A DNA stretch of 64,000 nt, from contig RPFO01000078.1 in the NCBI GenBank assembly GCA_009746045.1, positions 124,001 to 188,000 on the forward strand, in the 5' to 3' direction. The position numbers and the translations under genes were made by a program. Shown piece after piece: positions 44,594 to 53,784 of this stretch; the stretch's first letter is position 1, and every line of letters starts with the position of its first letter. The notes under the pieces were generated by a model. The model searched no databases. It saw only the letters and a program-made list of their open reading frames with translations, and was not told where the DNA came from. The DNA comes from Mesostigma viride (taxonomy: Eukaryota > Streptophyta > Mesostigmatophyceae > Mesostigmatales > Mesostigmataceae).

Positions 44594-45117
44594 TAGGGCA
44601 CCTAGCTCGCACCAACCAGGTAGACACCTCACGTGGCCCCCCCGCAGGACTGCGACCAGCCCAGCCTGGCCGGCACCTCCTGACGTGGGCTGGGCCTAGT
44701 GATGTTAGACGCCGCAAGGCCCGCACCTTCAAGGAACAGCTAGTAGCGGACATGGGGGGCCTCGGCCTCTCCGTGATTTGGAAGAAGATGATGGACAAGG
44801 CCAAGTGGGCCCAGGTCATAGAGGACAATGAGCCCCCCCCAGTGGGGAAGCGCCCGCGTGTGCAGTCCCGCGGGAGGCACGCCAGATAGCTCCCCCTCGG
44901 GCAGCGTGCGGCTGCCTAGATAGATGTTGTAGTTAGAATGCTGTTAGGTAGATGTAGTATGTAGCCAATGTAGATAGATTAGACCGGTAGGAATGTTTGC
45001 ACCCATCCATCCATCCATCGGGGTTAATGCTCCGTGACTCCCCAACGGGAGCACGAGTCTAATTAATTAATTAATTAATTATACCCCGTACCCGTTTTTG
45101 CCAACCCGGGTAACTGT

Positions 45118-46090
45118 GAACGCGTCCGCGGCCGGGTCCTCCACATCCGTACTCGCCTGGTTGACGAATTCTGAGAAGACTGTGGGTGGGCCGATCGGCT
45201 GAAGCTGAAAAATTCCCTGGGGCGGCACCACGTGACTAAGGGGCACGCGCGTATGCGACCCCTCCCCCTCCCCGGGGGTGTCCACGTCCTCGTGGGCGTT
45301 CGGCCGAGCCGGCTCATCCAGGAGGGGTGACAAGTCATCCATGGTGGTGTGCCCAAGATGAAACAGGTGGCGGGCCCGGGGAGACCGTGGCTCCACACCG
45401 TAGGCGGTCCCCGGGGCGGCCACTGGTACACAGGTGCATGGTATGAAGCACGTCCATGTCCTCGTAGAACCAATAGTCCGCCCGTCGCGAGAGGGCGTCG
45501 GGCACCACGTTGTCCGCACCCTTGACATATTGGATCTTGAACGGCGCAAATTGCGACAAGTACTCCATCCACCGCGCTTGGCGGGGCGTCAGATTGGGCT
45601 GCACCATGCAGGAGGTGGGTGAGCGGCCGGTGGTCCGTGTGGATTACCAGGCGGTGGGGGTCGAGATCCCCCTGCTCACTAAAGGCCACCGAAAACTGGG
45701 CCCCCAGAAGATGATGACGCCACGTGTGGCAGCTGTAAACTACTGCCAGGAGTTCCTGTTGATGCACTGGATAATTCCGCTCCGCCGGAATCATTGTGCG
45801 TGAGATGTACTCGATGGGCTGAAGGCCCTTGCCTTGATCCTGCAGGAGAACCCCCCCGATGGCCACCTTGCTGGCGTCGGTAGCCACGACGAAAGGAAGG
45901 GACGGGTCCGGCAGGACGAGGACAGGCGCTGTGGTGAGGTGGCGCTTAAGTGCCTCGAAAGCCTGTTGGCACTGCTCAGCCCAAAGGAACTGGGTACCCT
46001 TCTTGAGAAGAGCGTTGATCGGGGCGGCGATGGTGGCAAACCTCGGAATGAACCGCCGGTAGTAGGATGCCAACCCCAGGAAACTGCGCA
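45118..46090 (-). pseudogene. Chromovirus reverse transcriptase C-terminus and RNase H
   Basis: Begins VRSFLGLASYYRRFIPRFA, the conserved end of the gypsy reverse transcriptase, then the RNase H with VVATDASKVAIGG (catalytic Asp), HQQELLAVVYSCHTWRHHL (catalytic Glu) and VIHTDHRPLTHLL. Two frame changes follow (near 45605 and 45460); after them VQPNLTPRQARWMEYLSQF, GADNVVPDALSRRADY and a Pro/Glu-rich linker are read up to the hAT insertion. Confidence 0.85.
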
Positions 46091-47130
46091 CCAACATTAT
46101 CGCAAGCCAACCCCCTTTCAGGGTCCCAAAACCACCTGGCAGGGTGCCAAAATACTAATATTCACCCCCTGAAAAGGCTTTCTCACTACCTGAGGGAGAC
46201 CCAGCCAAAACCCCGGCTCAGACCCTGAGAAACCCCCCCCCGCCCTGGTTATTAGCCAGGGGGTGGGGATATTTTCTCCCCCCTCCCTGGTCCCCCATAC
46301 CCGGCAGACTGCCACGTGTCACCCCCTGATTGGCTGGCTACTAGGCCTGATATAACCAGGGTGGAAATAGGCTCCGCCAGGGTGCTCCAAAAGCAAAAAA
46401 GCCCCATCACCTGGTTGGTGACGGGGCCCTGTCAGATATTGACACCCGGCTGGTTTCCCCTTCAAATTTTGACAGGGTCCCTGGCCAGGAAAAAAAATAT
46501 CTAAAGCTACTATAGATATATTCTAGTATATCCAAGATACTCCCGAGTACCAGGGAGTAGACTCGAATATCCCCCCTGGTCCCAAGGCGGCCGGGTCCAC
46601 CCCAGAGATGCGCATCTCTGGGGTGGACCCGGCCGCCTTGGGACCAGGGGGGATATTCGAGTCTACTCCCTGGTACTCGGGAGTATCTTGGATATACTAG
46701 AATATATCTATAGTAGCTTTAGATATTTTTTTTCCTGGCCAGGGACCCTGTCAAAATTTGAAGGGGAAACCAGCCGGGTGTCAATATCTGACAGGGCCCC
46801 GTCACCAACCAGGTGATGGGGCTTTTTTGCTTTTGGAGCACCCTGGCGGAGCCTATTTCCACCCTGGTTATATCAGGCCTAGTAGCCAGCCAATCAGGGG
46901 GTGACACGTGGCAGTCTGCCGGGTATGGGGGACCAGGGAGGGGGAGAAAATATCCCCACCCCCTGGCTAATAACCAGGGCGGGGGGGGTTTCTCAGGGTC
47001 TGAGCCGGGGTTTTGGCTGGGTCTCCCTCAGGTAGTGAGAAAGCCTTTTCAGGGGGTGAATATTAGTATTTTGGCACCCTGCCAGGTGGTTTTGGGACCC
47101 TGAAAGGGGGTTGGCTTGCGATAATGTTGG
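46091..47130. mobile_element. 1,040-bp near-perfect palindrome (foldback element)
   Basis: Two 520-bp arms meet without a loop at 46610/46611 (AGAGATGCGCATCTCT). Ends are CCAACATTATCGC and GCGATAATGTTGG. Each arm contains the same 62-codon ORF (46316-46504 plus strand, 46907-46719 minus strand), probably non-coding. The arms differ mainly in homopolymer length. It interrupts the chromovirus pol between IDVE and VRSFLGLASYY; no target-site duplication is evident. Confidence 0.9.
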
Positions 47131-47486
47131 CTCCACGTCAATAGGGGGTTCTTGGCCGGCTGTGGCACTTTTGGGGGCACTCCTACGGCTTCGCAAGGTA
47201 ACCCCCTATTTACTGCTTGTTTTGCTATTTAAATTGAATAGGCAATGGATATATGTTGTTAATTGATTGATTATTGAATAGGACACCATACTGCTTTATT
47301 GTAGGGCCACGGATAGCCCTTTATTCTTCTGGTCGGCTGTTGCCGGTCCCATTCCTTCTCCTTAGCCTTATTGTTCAGGGGTGGCTGTTAGGAGGTAAAA
47401 AGTTCCCATCCCCTGAAGTGGGAAAGTGAGAGCTCTGCCTGCGTTGTTGCCCTCTTTATTGCGCGCGTGCAGATGGCCAGGGTCGA
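47131..47486. other. Boundary zone between transposon stack and virus-like block
   Basis: AT-rich 47220-47300, then GC-rich sequence with no ORF I can support. The end of chromovirus similarity (about 47150) and the first virus-like gene stop (47487) bracket the junction. Confidence 0.35.
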
Positions 47487-48524
47487 CTAGTATCGCATGG
47501 CCTTCTTGAGGATGTCGCGGCACTCGTCGATCACGTCTTGCACGACTTTGCGCGGGTCGTCCCCGTCGTCCAGGTCCCTCTTGCGCTTGATGCCGACGTC
47601 CATGAACTGGTTGGCCACGTCGACGTATCTGTCCAGCAGCTCCTGCCTGCGCTCCTGGTAGGCGGCCTTCCACTTGGCGGCCTCGGCCTCGAACCTGTCC
47701 CTCTCCTGCTCTAGGTTGAACTTGTCCTTGTCGGCCTTCCGCTCGGTGGCCAGCTCGTCCTGGAAGTGCTGCTTGGCCTGGAACTTGAGCTCCTTGTGTA
47801 TGGCGGTGACCTGGGCCTGCGCGTCCTCCACCTTGGCGGCGTGCTCCTTGTTGGCCTGCACCAGCTCCTTTTGAAGCTTTGCTGCCTCCGCTCTCTCCTT
47901 CTCCGATACCGTGACCTTTTCCGCCAGGTCCTTCAACATGGCCACCTGCAGGTTGTGGTGCTGGTGGATGAGGGCCAGCTGCCTCTCCTGGTGCTCGGAT
48001 ACCACGGCCAGCAGGCGGTTCTCCATCTCCTCGTCGCGAGCCTTGCCGTTCTCCACGTCCTGGGCGTAGATGCCCAGTGCCAGCTCGGCCACCTTGAGGG
48101 AGTCGCCAGCGAACAGCTCGCTGGCCACCTTCATGGCCACCACAGCAAAGGCGGTGGAGCGCTGGGCCGCCAGGGCAAAGATGAAGACCTTTGGCGCGTA
48201 TATGCCAGCAGTTGCCCCACGACCGGGCACTTCTTTAAGGGTGCAATCCACCCCCTGCGATTCCAGCAAAGATCTAAGGTCGCGTGCAACGGCAGTCGAC
48301 ATCACACGCTCGACTTGCTGTTTCTCGGACTTGCCCAGCTTGAGAAATTTACTAAGGTTACCGTGACCCGTTTCTTTGTTGAATGGGATCAATCCCTCAC
48401 ACCCCTTAAACGTACGGAACTCGTATTCATCAGCAAAATCCTTGCAATCCTGTGGCAGCTCATCAAAGGGCACAAGGCCAAAGTAGTCTTGGCGCAGGGA
48501 GGGGGAGTTGCTAATGAGAGCCAT
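47487..48524 (-). CDS. Coiled-coil protein, possible KilA-N-like N-terminal domain
   Basis: 345 aa, intact. Start ATG 48524 is preceded after 4 bases by TATACCAC (48529-48536). The first 150 residues look globular; GIYAPKVFIFALAAQRST followed by AFAVVAMKVASELF resembles in spacing the GxW(A/V)xxxLAxxxA / FAxxVxxW pattern of viral KilA-N DNA-binding domains, but the match is weak. Residues 160-290 are a long charged coiled coil. The C-terminus has a basic GIKRKRDLDDGDD cluster. Viral KilA-N proteins often carry such a coiled coil. An uncharacterised structural protein is the alternative. Confidence 0.6.
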   Translation of the reverse strand: MALISNSPSLRQDYFGLVPFDELPQDCKDFADEYEFRTFKGCEGLIPFNKETGHGNLSKFLKLGKSEKQQVERVMSTAVARDLRSLLESQGVDCTLKEVPGRGATAGIYAPKVFIFALAAQRSTAFAVVAMKVASELFAGDSLKVAELALGIYAQDVENGKARDEEMENRLLAVVSEHQERQLALIHQHHNLQVAMLKDLAEKVTVSEKERAEAAKLQKELVQANKEHAAKVEDAQAQVTAIHKELKFQAKQHFQDELATERKADKDKFNLEQERDRFEAEAAKWKAAYQERRQELLDRYVDVANQFMDVGIKRKRDLDDGDDPRKVVQDVIDECRDILKKAMRY

Positions 48525-48528
48525 GGTC

Positions 48529-48536
48529 GTGGTATA
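48529..48536 (-). promoter_or_regulatory. TATACCAC promoter-like motif
   Basis: TATACCAC on the minus strand, 4 bases before the ATG at 48524. The identical octamer precedes the genes at 54976 and 56236. Confidence 0.5.
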
Positions 48537-48599
48537 CCATATGCCAAGAAAGTTTCTGGCGCTCTGTAAGCGCGCATTGTCGCGTGCTGAGACAAGTCA

Positions 48600-49517
48600 G
48601 CACCAGTGCTAACTTAATTCTGGCATAATTACACATTTTGTGTAGTTAGCAACTGGCTATGTGACAACCTCGTGACAAGCACTAGCTAAGTTGACATAAA
48701 TGGCAACTTAATTCTTGCGTCGCCCATTGCACTATTGACAACCGCGTATCAAGCACTGACTAACTTAACAAAATGTGCAGTTAATTCTTGCATTCCTCAT
48801 TTGCGCGAGCCCATTTGCTGTCGTTGCTCGCGGCTCGCGGTCCGGCGCGGTCGTCAGGGTGGGCGGAGATAATTTACCGCGCTCGATAGGCGAGCGGGCC
48901 GGGTGGCGGTGGACCGGCTCGGGCGAACTGGGTCCACCGCGGTAGCGGGTGCGCGAGGGAGGGGGCGCGGCGGGGCCGGGAGGGGGGTCGACGGTTAGAA
49001 CTCGGTCCCGAAGTCCGTCCACCGTGGGGGGGCGGGAAAGGGCCGCGAGGGGGTGACGACTTCACTCGCGGGGCGGGAGGGCCGGGAGGGGGGTGACGGT
49101 GGACGCAGTTCGATGGACGCAGTTGAAATTTTTTTTTGGAGGGGAGGGTTTTTTTGAAAGGGGTATACGGGTGGGTGTATGCATCATGGGGTGATGATCA
49201 TGGGGTCATCATCACGGGGTGACGGAAGGGATGGCTTTTCATTCCCCATAACTTTTATGCTCTTGAAAAAAAAAAAGAAAAAAAGAACTGGGTCCATCGA
49301 ACTGCGTCCACTTCGACTGTCGAGAACCCCGTCTGGGAGGGTCTTTTATTCCGCGGGGCCGCGAGAGGGTCGTTTGGTCGTGCGACGGTGGACGCAGTTC
49401 GGTCCGGCGATGACGCGCGGGTCGGGCTTCTCGCGGGGTGACCGGCACCGGGAAGGGGGGCGGGTGGACCGCGTTCGAGGGAAAGGGTTTTTTTTTATCT
49501 TTGCATGAGGCAACAAT
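48600..49517. other. Non-coding region with degenerate tandem and inverted repeats
   Basis: 48600-48800 holds two to three degenerate ~75-bp units around TTAATTCTTGC and TGACAACC.CGT..CAAGCACT. 48830-49100 is very GC-rich without a convincing ORF. 49099-49400 holds inverted copies of GTGGACGCAGTTCGATGGAC, and 49180-49215 a smaller GTGATGATCATGGGGTCATC dyad. No gene is supported in this 0.9 kb, unusually long for this block. Confidence 0.6.
49099..49311. repeat. 26-bp inverted repeat with T/A-tract arms
   Basis: Arms at 49099-49124 and 49286-49311 match at 25 of 26 positions (GTGGACGCAGTTCGATGGAC + 6). Just inside each arm lies a T-run or A-run that extends the pairing. Further single copies of the motif lie at about 48926 (inverted) and 49386 (direct). 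Confidence 0.75.
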
Positions 49518-50087
49518 ATGAAGTGCTCGATAAAAACGCGCAAGGGTCTACCATGCCGTAACAATGCCCAAATGGGTAGGAAGACGTGCACTCGCCACTC
49601 TCGTAGTCGAAAGAAGCACCGAGTGCGTGCTACTGACGCAAACGCGTCTTCCCCGCGGTCGGGGGCCATACCTAACGAAGAGCTACTCCTCGAACATTTC
49701 AGAAACGTGCGCCTCACAGATCCCCAACCATCGCAGTCCACGGGTGGTAAAAGGTCTCGTACCGATCTAGACGAGGATTCCCTGCTCGAGAGTTTGAAGA
49801 CAATGCGTCTCCAAGACCCCTATCTGCACAATCTGGAGAGACAGATAAGTAAGGCACAATCGGACATAAAAGAAACCAAACAATATTACGATACCTTGTA
49901 CGCCAATAATAAGTACACCAATCCAGAAGTCAATGAGTTGCTGAATGCAACATACAAAGTCGATAGAATATTACACGACACGTGGAGAAAATACTTGGGT
50001 TTTGATAAGGACCTTGAAAGATATCGGGCTGAGATCAGAGCTAAAAATGCCAATGGACAAACCGCATCCAAGCGACAGCGCTCATAA
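49518..50087 (+). CDS. Small protein with N-terminal Cys/His zinc-binding-like module
   Basis: 189 aa, intact, one of few plus-strand genes here. The first 30 residues, CSIKTRKGLPCRNNAQMG then CTRHS, form a Cys-x7-Cys ... Cys-x2-His pattern seen at the N-termini of many giant-virus proteins (DUF5763-like, by recall of the pattern). A short Leu-rich repeat follows: LLLEHFRNVRLTDPQ and LLESLKTMRLQDPY. The rest is helical and charged, ending with the basic KRQRS. The same module type starts the gene at 53785. Function unknown; nucleic-acid or protein binding is plausible. Confidence 0.7.
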   Translation: MKCSIKTRKGLPCRNNAQMGRKTCTRHSRSRKKHRVRATDANASSPRSGAIPNEELLLEHFRNVRLTDPQPSQSTGGKRSRTDLDEDSLLESLKTMRLQDPYLHNLERQISKAQSDIKETKQYYDTLYANNKYTNPEVNELLNATYKVDRILHDTWRKYLGFDKDLERYRAEIRAKNANGQTASKRQRS

Positions 50088-50141
50088 ACATCTGTCTTTT
50101 ACAGACTCGTGGTCGTTGACGACACGCAGCTGGATGGTCCT

Positions 50142-51415
50142 CTACACAAACCAGTACTTGAGGATGAGGGGGAAGTGTGCCCCCCAATCCCCCGCGGTGG
50201 CCTTGTTGATTGGCACCATGTTGAAGGCCTCCTTGCCCCTCCTGCTGAGGGTGTTGCGCAGGACCTCGTACCCGCAGTAGTAGATGGTGAACACGGAGCC
50301 CGCTTCCCCCCGAGGTATACCGTAACCTTGGAGGGGCGCTCCCCCACCGGGATGAGTGCGACCTTGGTCGAGGGGTGGTGCAGATCGACATCCGTGAACC
50401 CGACGAGCACGATGCTGCTGAAGATCTTCTCGCACTTCTCCATGAAAGGCCTGGGTTGGTTGGCCGTCTTATACAGCACCAGCTTGCACCTCGTGCCCTC
50501 CGCCAGCCGATCCTCGAGCAGCTCCGATATCATATCGGACGTGGTGAAGAGACTGGTGGACTCCGGGAAGAAGAACCGGATCCTGCCATGCCCGTTCTCC
50601 AACCCGTGAATCTGGTCCTCCAGGGACCCCTTGTCGCCGCTGCCCAACACGACGTTCCGCGCGCCCCTGATCTCGACGCGGCCCCGGGAGGCAAAGATCC
50701 ACTGCCGCACCAGCTCCATGCAGCGGTTGGTCCTTGTCGCGCGAGACCCGGGGTAGTGCCCCAAGTACCCCTGTCTCCGCATGACCGCGAAGAGGGTGCA
50801 CTTGTACTCGACCTTCCACCTGTCGAGATGGATCACGGTGGCGAGAACCGCGTAGTCGAACGCCTTGAACTCGCCGTTCTTGAGGAAGATGGCCGGGTCC
50901 AGGACGACGATGTCGAAAAACGGCCTCCTGAGCAGGAAGCCCTTGACCTCCCTGTAGTCCAGGAACGCGGTCATCACACCCGGCCCGTCCACGATCAGGG
51001 GGATGTTGGAGCTTTCCACGTCCACTCGGCCCGCGCAGGGCTCACCGGCCGGCCCCCTCCAGCTGCCATCCCCCGCGATCTCGTGGTCCTTGTCGAAAAC
51101 GCAGATCCTGCAGATGGTGCGATTGTTCATCAACGGCGCCTTGGTATCATGCAGGAGAGCCATGTACCGCGGGTGCACGAGGAGGGTGTCCAGATCCGTC
51201 CTCGAAGATGCAGAGTAAAATGCATTCTTGTAGGCCGGCCACGAATCCTCCCAGATGGTCTTGGAGGTCATCATGAACAGGAGAGAGTCAGCTGGCCCAA
51301 GCTGCTGGAACAGGTGCTCATAGATTACATTTCTCTGGAAGCCCTCCAGCCTCACTAACTCTCCCATGGGGTGGGGCAACATGCCAGCCACCTTCTTGGA
51401 GTTGGCTGACCTCAT
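50142..51415 (-). CDS. Uncharacterised protein, F-box-like N-terminus (frameshifted)
   Basis: About 424 aa if one base is restored. The 51415 frame reads well to VTVYLGG near 50308, at a six-base G run; with a seventh G it continues EAGSVFTIYYCGYEVLRNTL to KYWFV and a TAG at 50142. Without that base the ORF runs into low-complexity sequence. Residues 15-60 (GELVRLEGFQRNVIYEHLFQ, then LLFMMTSKTIWEDSW) resemble the helical layout of an F-box, weakly. Residues 100-330 look globular with Cys pairs (CRIC) and no enzyme motif I know. Confidence 0.6.
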
Positions 51416-51432
51416 TTACTGTACGGCGCAGG

Positions 51433-51640
51433 CGGCGAATAACTCGAAAAGGAGGTGCTGGCCAGCTCCAGACACCTAAAGCCTTTCACAGGCTGCAAGA
51501 ACCGGCGCAACCGGCGAATAACTCGAAAAGCAGGTGCTGGCCAGCTCCAGACACCTAAAGCCTTTCACAGGCTGCAAGAAACGGCGCAACCGGCGAATAA
51601 CTCGAAAAGCAGGTGCTGGCCAAGTAACAAAACCAAGCCC
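51433..51640. repeat. 79-bp tandem repeat, about 2.6 copies
   Basis: CGGCGAATAACTCGAAAA begins units at 51433, 51512 and 51591. The unit includes GCTGGCCAGCTCCAGACACC and CTTTCACAGGCTGCAAGAA. It lies just upstream of the start of the gene at 51415. Confidence 0.9.
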
Positions 51641-51907
51641 TGTTCAAAACTACAAGTTTCGGCGCAGGCGGCCAATAGTTCGAAACCTTTCTAGCATGTG
51701 CAGCTCATTGAGACCTTGTGCAGGCCATGGATGCCTTGGTCCATTCATTAAATTATTCCATCTTGTCATTGCACCAAAGTGCCAATGACTGGCGCCGGCA
51801 CAAAGCGCCAATTGGCGCCGGTACCGTCGAACGCCGGCATAAGATCCGGCGTAGAGCGTGAATTGGCCCGGTACTGCCGGATGCCAGCATAAGACCCGGC
51901 AAAGAGC
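51640..51907. other. Spacer with short GC-rich repeats
   Basis: Around 51790-51905 the segment CCGGCATAAGATCCGGCGTAG is imperfectly repeated as CCAGCATAAGACCCGGCAAAG about 50 bases on. No ORF is supported. Confidence 0.5.
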
Positions 51908-52125
51908 CGCTTGTACTACTCCAGAACCACTTGTACTACCCCAGAGCCACTTGTACTACCCCAGATCCGCTTGTACTACCCCAGAGCCGCTTGTACTACC
52001 CCAGAGCCGCTTGTACTACCCCAGAGCCACTTGTACTACCCCGGAGCCACTTGTACTACCCCGGAGCCACTTGTACTACCCCGGAGCCACTTGTACTACC
52101 CCGGAGCCGCTTGTACTACCTGGAA
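51908..52125. repeat. 20-bp minisatellite, about 11 copies
   Basis: Unit CTTGTACTACCCCAGAGCCR with a shift from CCCAGAG to CCCGGAG along the array. It touches the 3' end of the ADP-ribosyltransferase-like gene, whose stop codon lies in the first unit on that side. Confidence 0.92.
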
Positions 52126-53554
52126 GTGGCCCGTTTGCGCTTTTTGTTTCTCTTTGTATTCGCGTGCCGGATCGCAGCGGCCGAACCGTCGACGTAGATC
52201 TCCGTGACCCACTTTCTCGGGAACAGCTTGTCCCCCCCGACTTGCGCGTGATCATCGCGTCCCAGCAGACCTCGCTTTTCAACGCCCTCCCTTTCGTGAA
52301 AGTGGGGACCCCCGCGATGATGTGACGCAGACGGTGCGACTTGATGAGGTAGTCCGTGCCTGGCGGCAGAAGGATTTCTGCTTGCTCGCCCCCCGCGATC
52401 GGCCACATGGCCAGCGCCGGCGTCCCGGGCATGATATGGATGACCTTGAGACAGCAATCCTCTGTGCTGCGCCCCCACCCGGCGCTCATGTACCTGTTGA
52501 ACAAAAAATTGATGGCCACCGCCGGATCGACGGATACGGAGATCGGGAACGTGTTTTTGTACACGTCTCTGCGCCCCCTGGCGGGCATGTAGTAGTCCTC
52601 CGTCACGCCCCTGTACACGATCATTTCCCTGTTGATCACGGGCGCCTCCTGCAGAATCGCGAACATCTCCCGCGCGTACTCCTTCAGCACGTGCTCTCGG
52701 ATGAAGGTCAGATGCAGGTACTTGCACGCCCACTTGGAGAGCAGGAAGATGATGTCCATGAGTCGCTCGTCCAACTTCGCGATCATCGCGATCACTTCCT
52801 TCCACCCCGCCATATTGACCAGCTCCCCCTTCAGCCTGTTGTCCACGACCAAGGCGACGTTAGGATCCCCCGATCGCCTCGACAGGTGTGTCACCAGAGC
52901 GGCACGCAACTCGGCGATGTCCGCGCGCTTTCGACAGATCTTGCCCTGGTCGAGCTCTTGAAATGGCACCCCGTCCACGCCGTGCCGGGCCAGCCACACC
53001 ACGCCGGGCCACACGCGGGACTTCACCTCGTAGAAGTGGATCGGGATCGCCGCTTCCTCGTCCTGCACCTCTATTATCCTGTCCGTTTCGACCACGTTCC
53101 ATCCCTGGCTGTTCGTGTATTTGTATCCGTCCCGCGCGTAGTCGTGCAGAAGGATCAGCTGCAGAGGTGACAGCCCGCGCAGGTACTCCAGACAGTCGCC
53201 GTACCATTTCATGTCGATGAGGTCGGGTATGTCCCCCCTCACGTACCCGGGCATGGTCTGAAACACCGGGTCGAGGAGATCGTGACGAAACGTCTTTATT
53301 TCCAGCGTCTCCGACTCCCATTTCGGGGGATACGCCAGGATCATGAACGACCGATGATACAACAGCCACCCCAGTCTTGGGAACTCCAGCTGGCTGACCC
53401 CGGTCTCGAACACGGGCACGCGGTCGTACGACGCGTTTCCTTCGGCCTCGCAGAACCGCCTGTGCGCTTGGTCCGCGTATCTCGAGTCGCGCTCCTCCCT
53501 CAGCCTGTTGAACTTGTCTATCCACCTCTTCTTCGCCTTTTCGGTCAGAGCCAT
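52116..53554 (-). CDS. Putative mono-ADP-ribosyltransferase (R-S-E type), viral
   Basis: About 479 aa. Start ATG 53554 is chosen because TATATAT lies seven bases upstream. Residues 1-300 are an uncharacterised helical region. The C-terminal part shows, in order, MIVYRGVTED (Arg315), FPISVSVDPAVAINF (Ser339/Ser341) and AGGEQAEILLPPGTDY (Glu390 and Glu393), the Arg / Ser-x-Ser / Glu layout of ART-fold ADP-ribosyltransferases that move ADP-ribose from NAD+ to a protein. Near 52235 one base is missing from a G run; the restored frame reads DKLFPRKWVTEIYVDGSAAA and ends in a basic tail. Fold assignment rests on motifs only; the target is unknown. Confidence 0.6.
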
Positions 53555-53588
53555 CGCTCCATATATACACGTGACGCAAATTATTATT

Positions 53589-53729
53589 TCACACAACGCG
53601 GCGTTTGACGGCGCGCCCCGTGCACGCTTGGTAGGCCCCTAGTCCGAGAACCACGGCCAGGTAAACGCCCACCACGGCGACGGTCGCGATCCTGTCTCCC
53701 TTGGACACTTTGTTGAGCTTGGAGTCCAT
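53589..53729 (-). CDS. Small single-pass membrane protein (46 aa)
   Basis: Starts MDSKLNKVSKGDRIA, then one hydrophobic segment VAVVGVYLAVVLGLGAY and a basic tail VKRRVV. It sits 35 bases downstream of the ADP-ribosyltransferase start, is transcribed in the same direction, and is divergent from the gene at 53785. Too short for family assignment; such mini membrane proteins are common in virions. Confidence 0.55.
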   Translation of the reverse strand: MDSKLNKVSKGDRIATVAVVGVYLAVVLGLGAYQACTGRAVKRRVV

Positions 53730-53784
53730 GATATTTATTGATGGGTTCATAAAATAAAACCGCATTTGTAATTCAGCGATATCC

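Larger units (their letters stand above)
43192..45080 (+). mobile_element. LINE A copy with an internal foldback insertion
   Basis: Plus strand, 5'-truncated, bounded by a 10-bp target-site duplication ATACCCCGTA at 43182-43191 and 45081-45090. Coding sequence 43192-43549 (LLGSLLPSCEVDVDHRISL, YGAETWTLT) continues after the foldback at 44594 (GHLARTNQVDTSRGPP) to a stop at 44889, followed by the 3' untranslated region, CATC units, stem-loop and TTAA tail. This copy keeps the Glu codon that is a stop in the copy at 4.16 kb. Confidence 0.9.
41925..45109 (+). mobile_element. hAT-family transposon, non-autonomous remnant
   Basis: Bounded by an 8-bp target-site duplication GTAACTGT (41917-41924 and 45110-45117), the hAT hallmark, with short inverted ends CCGGGTTGG / CCAACCCGG. 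Inside the left part is a truncated hAT transposase. Near both ends are CGCGTATTTTA-type repeats. It was later hit by LINE A; without that insertion it would be about 1.3 kb. Confidence 0.8.
40384..47200 (-). mobile_element. Ty3/gypsy chromovirus remnant (pol), multiply interrupted
   Basis: Minus-strand order: end of reverse transcriptase and RNase H (46090-45118), integrase (41916-40690), chromodomain (40689-40384). It is interrupted by a hAT transposon (41925-45109) and by a palindrome (46091-47130). Removing the hAT and one target-site copy restores the pol reading as TVTSDLETTISRFTVTEEAA. Gag, protease, most of the reverse transcriptase and both LTRs are absent or not recognisable. Confidence 0.85.

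Noticed and set aside
46316..46907. 62-codon ORF present in both arms of the palindrome
   Set aside because: Present twice merely because of the inverted duplication; short, no domain, and no start context.
51433..52125. Possible CRISPR array
   Set aside because: The 79-bp and 20-bp units are contiguous tandem repeats without unique spacers, in a eukaryotic/viral context with no cas genes.
52322..53170. Plus-strand ORFs of 280-330 codons opposite the viral genes (also 50375-51358, 62616-63428)
   Set aside because: Shadows of the minus-strand genes caused by GC-rich third positions; His/Leu/Arg/Gly-rich without motifs.
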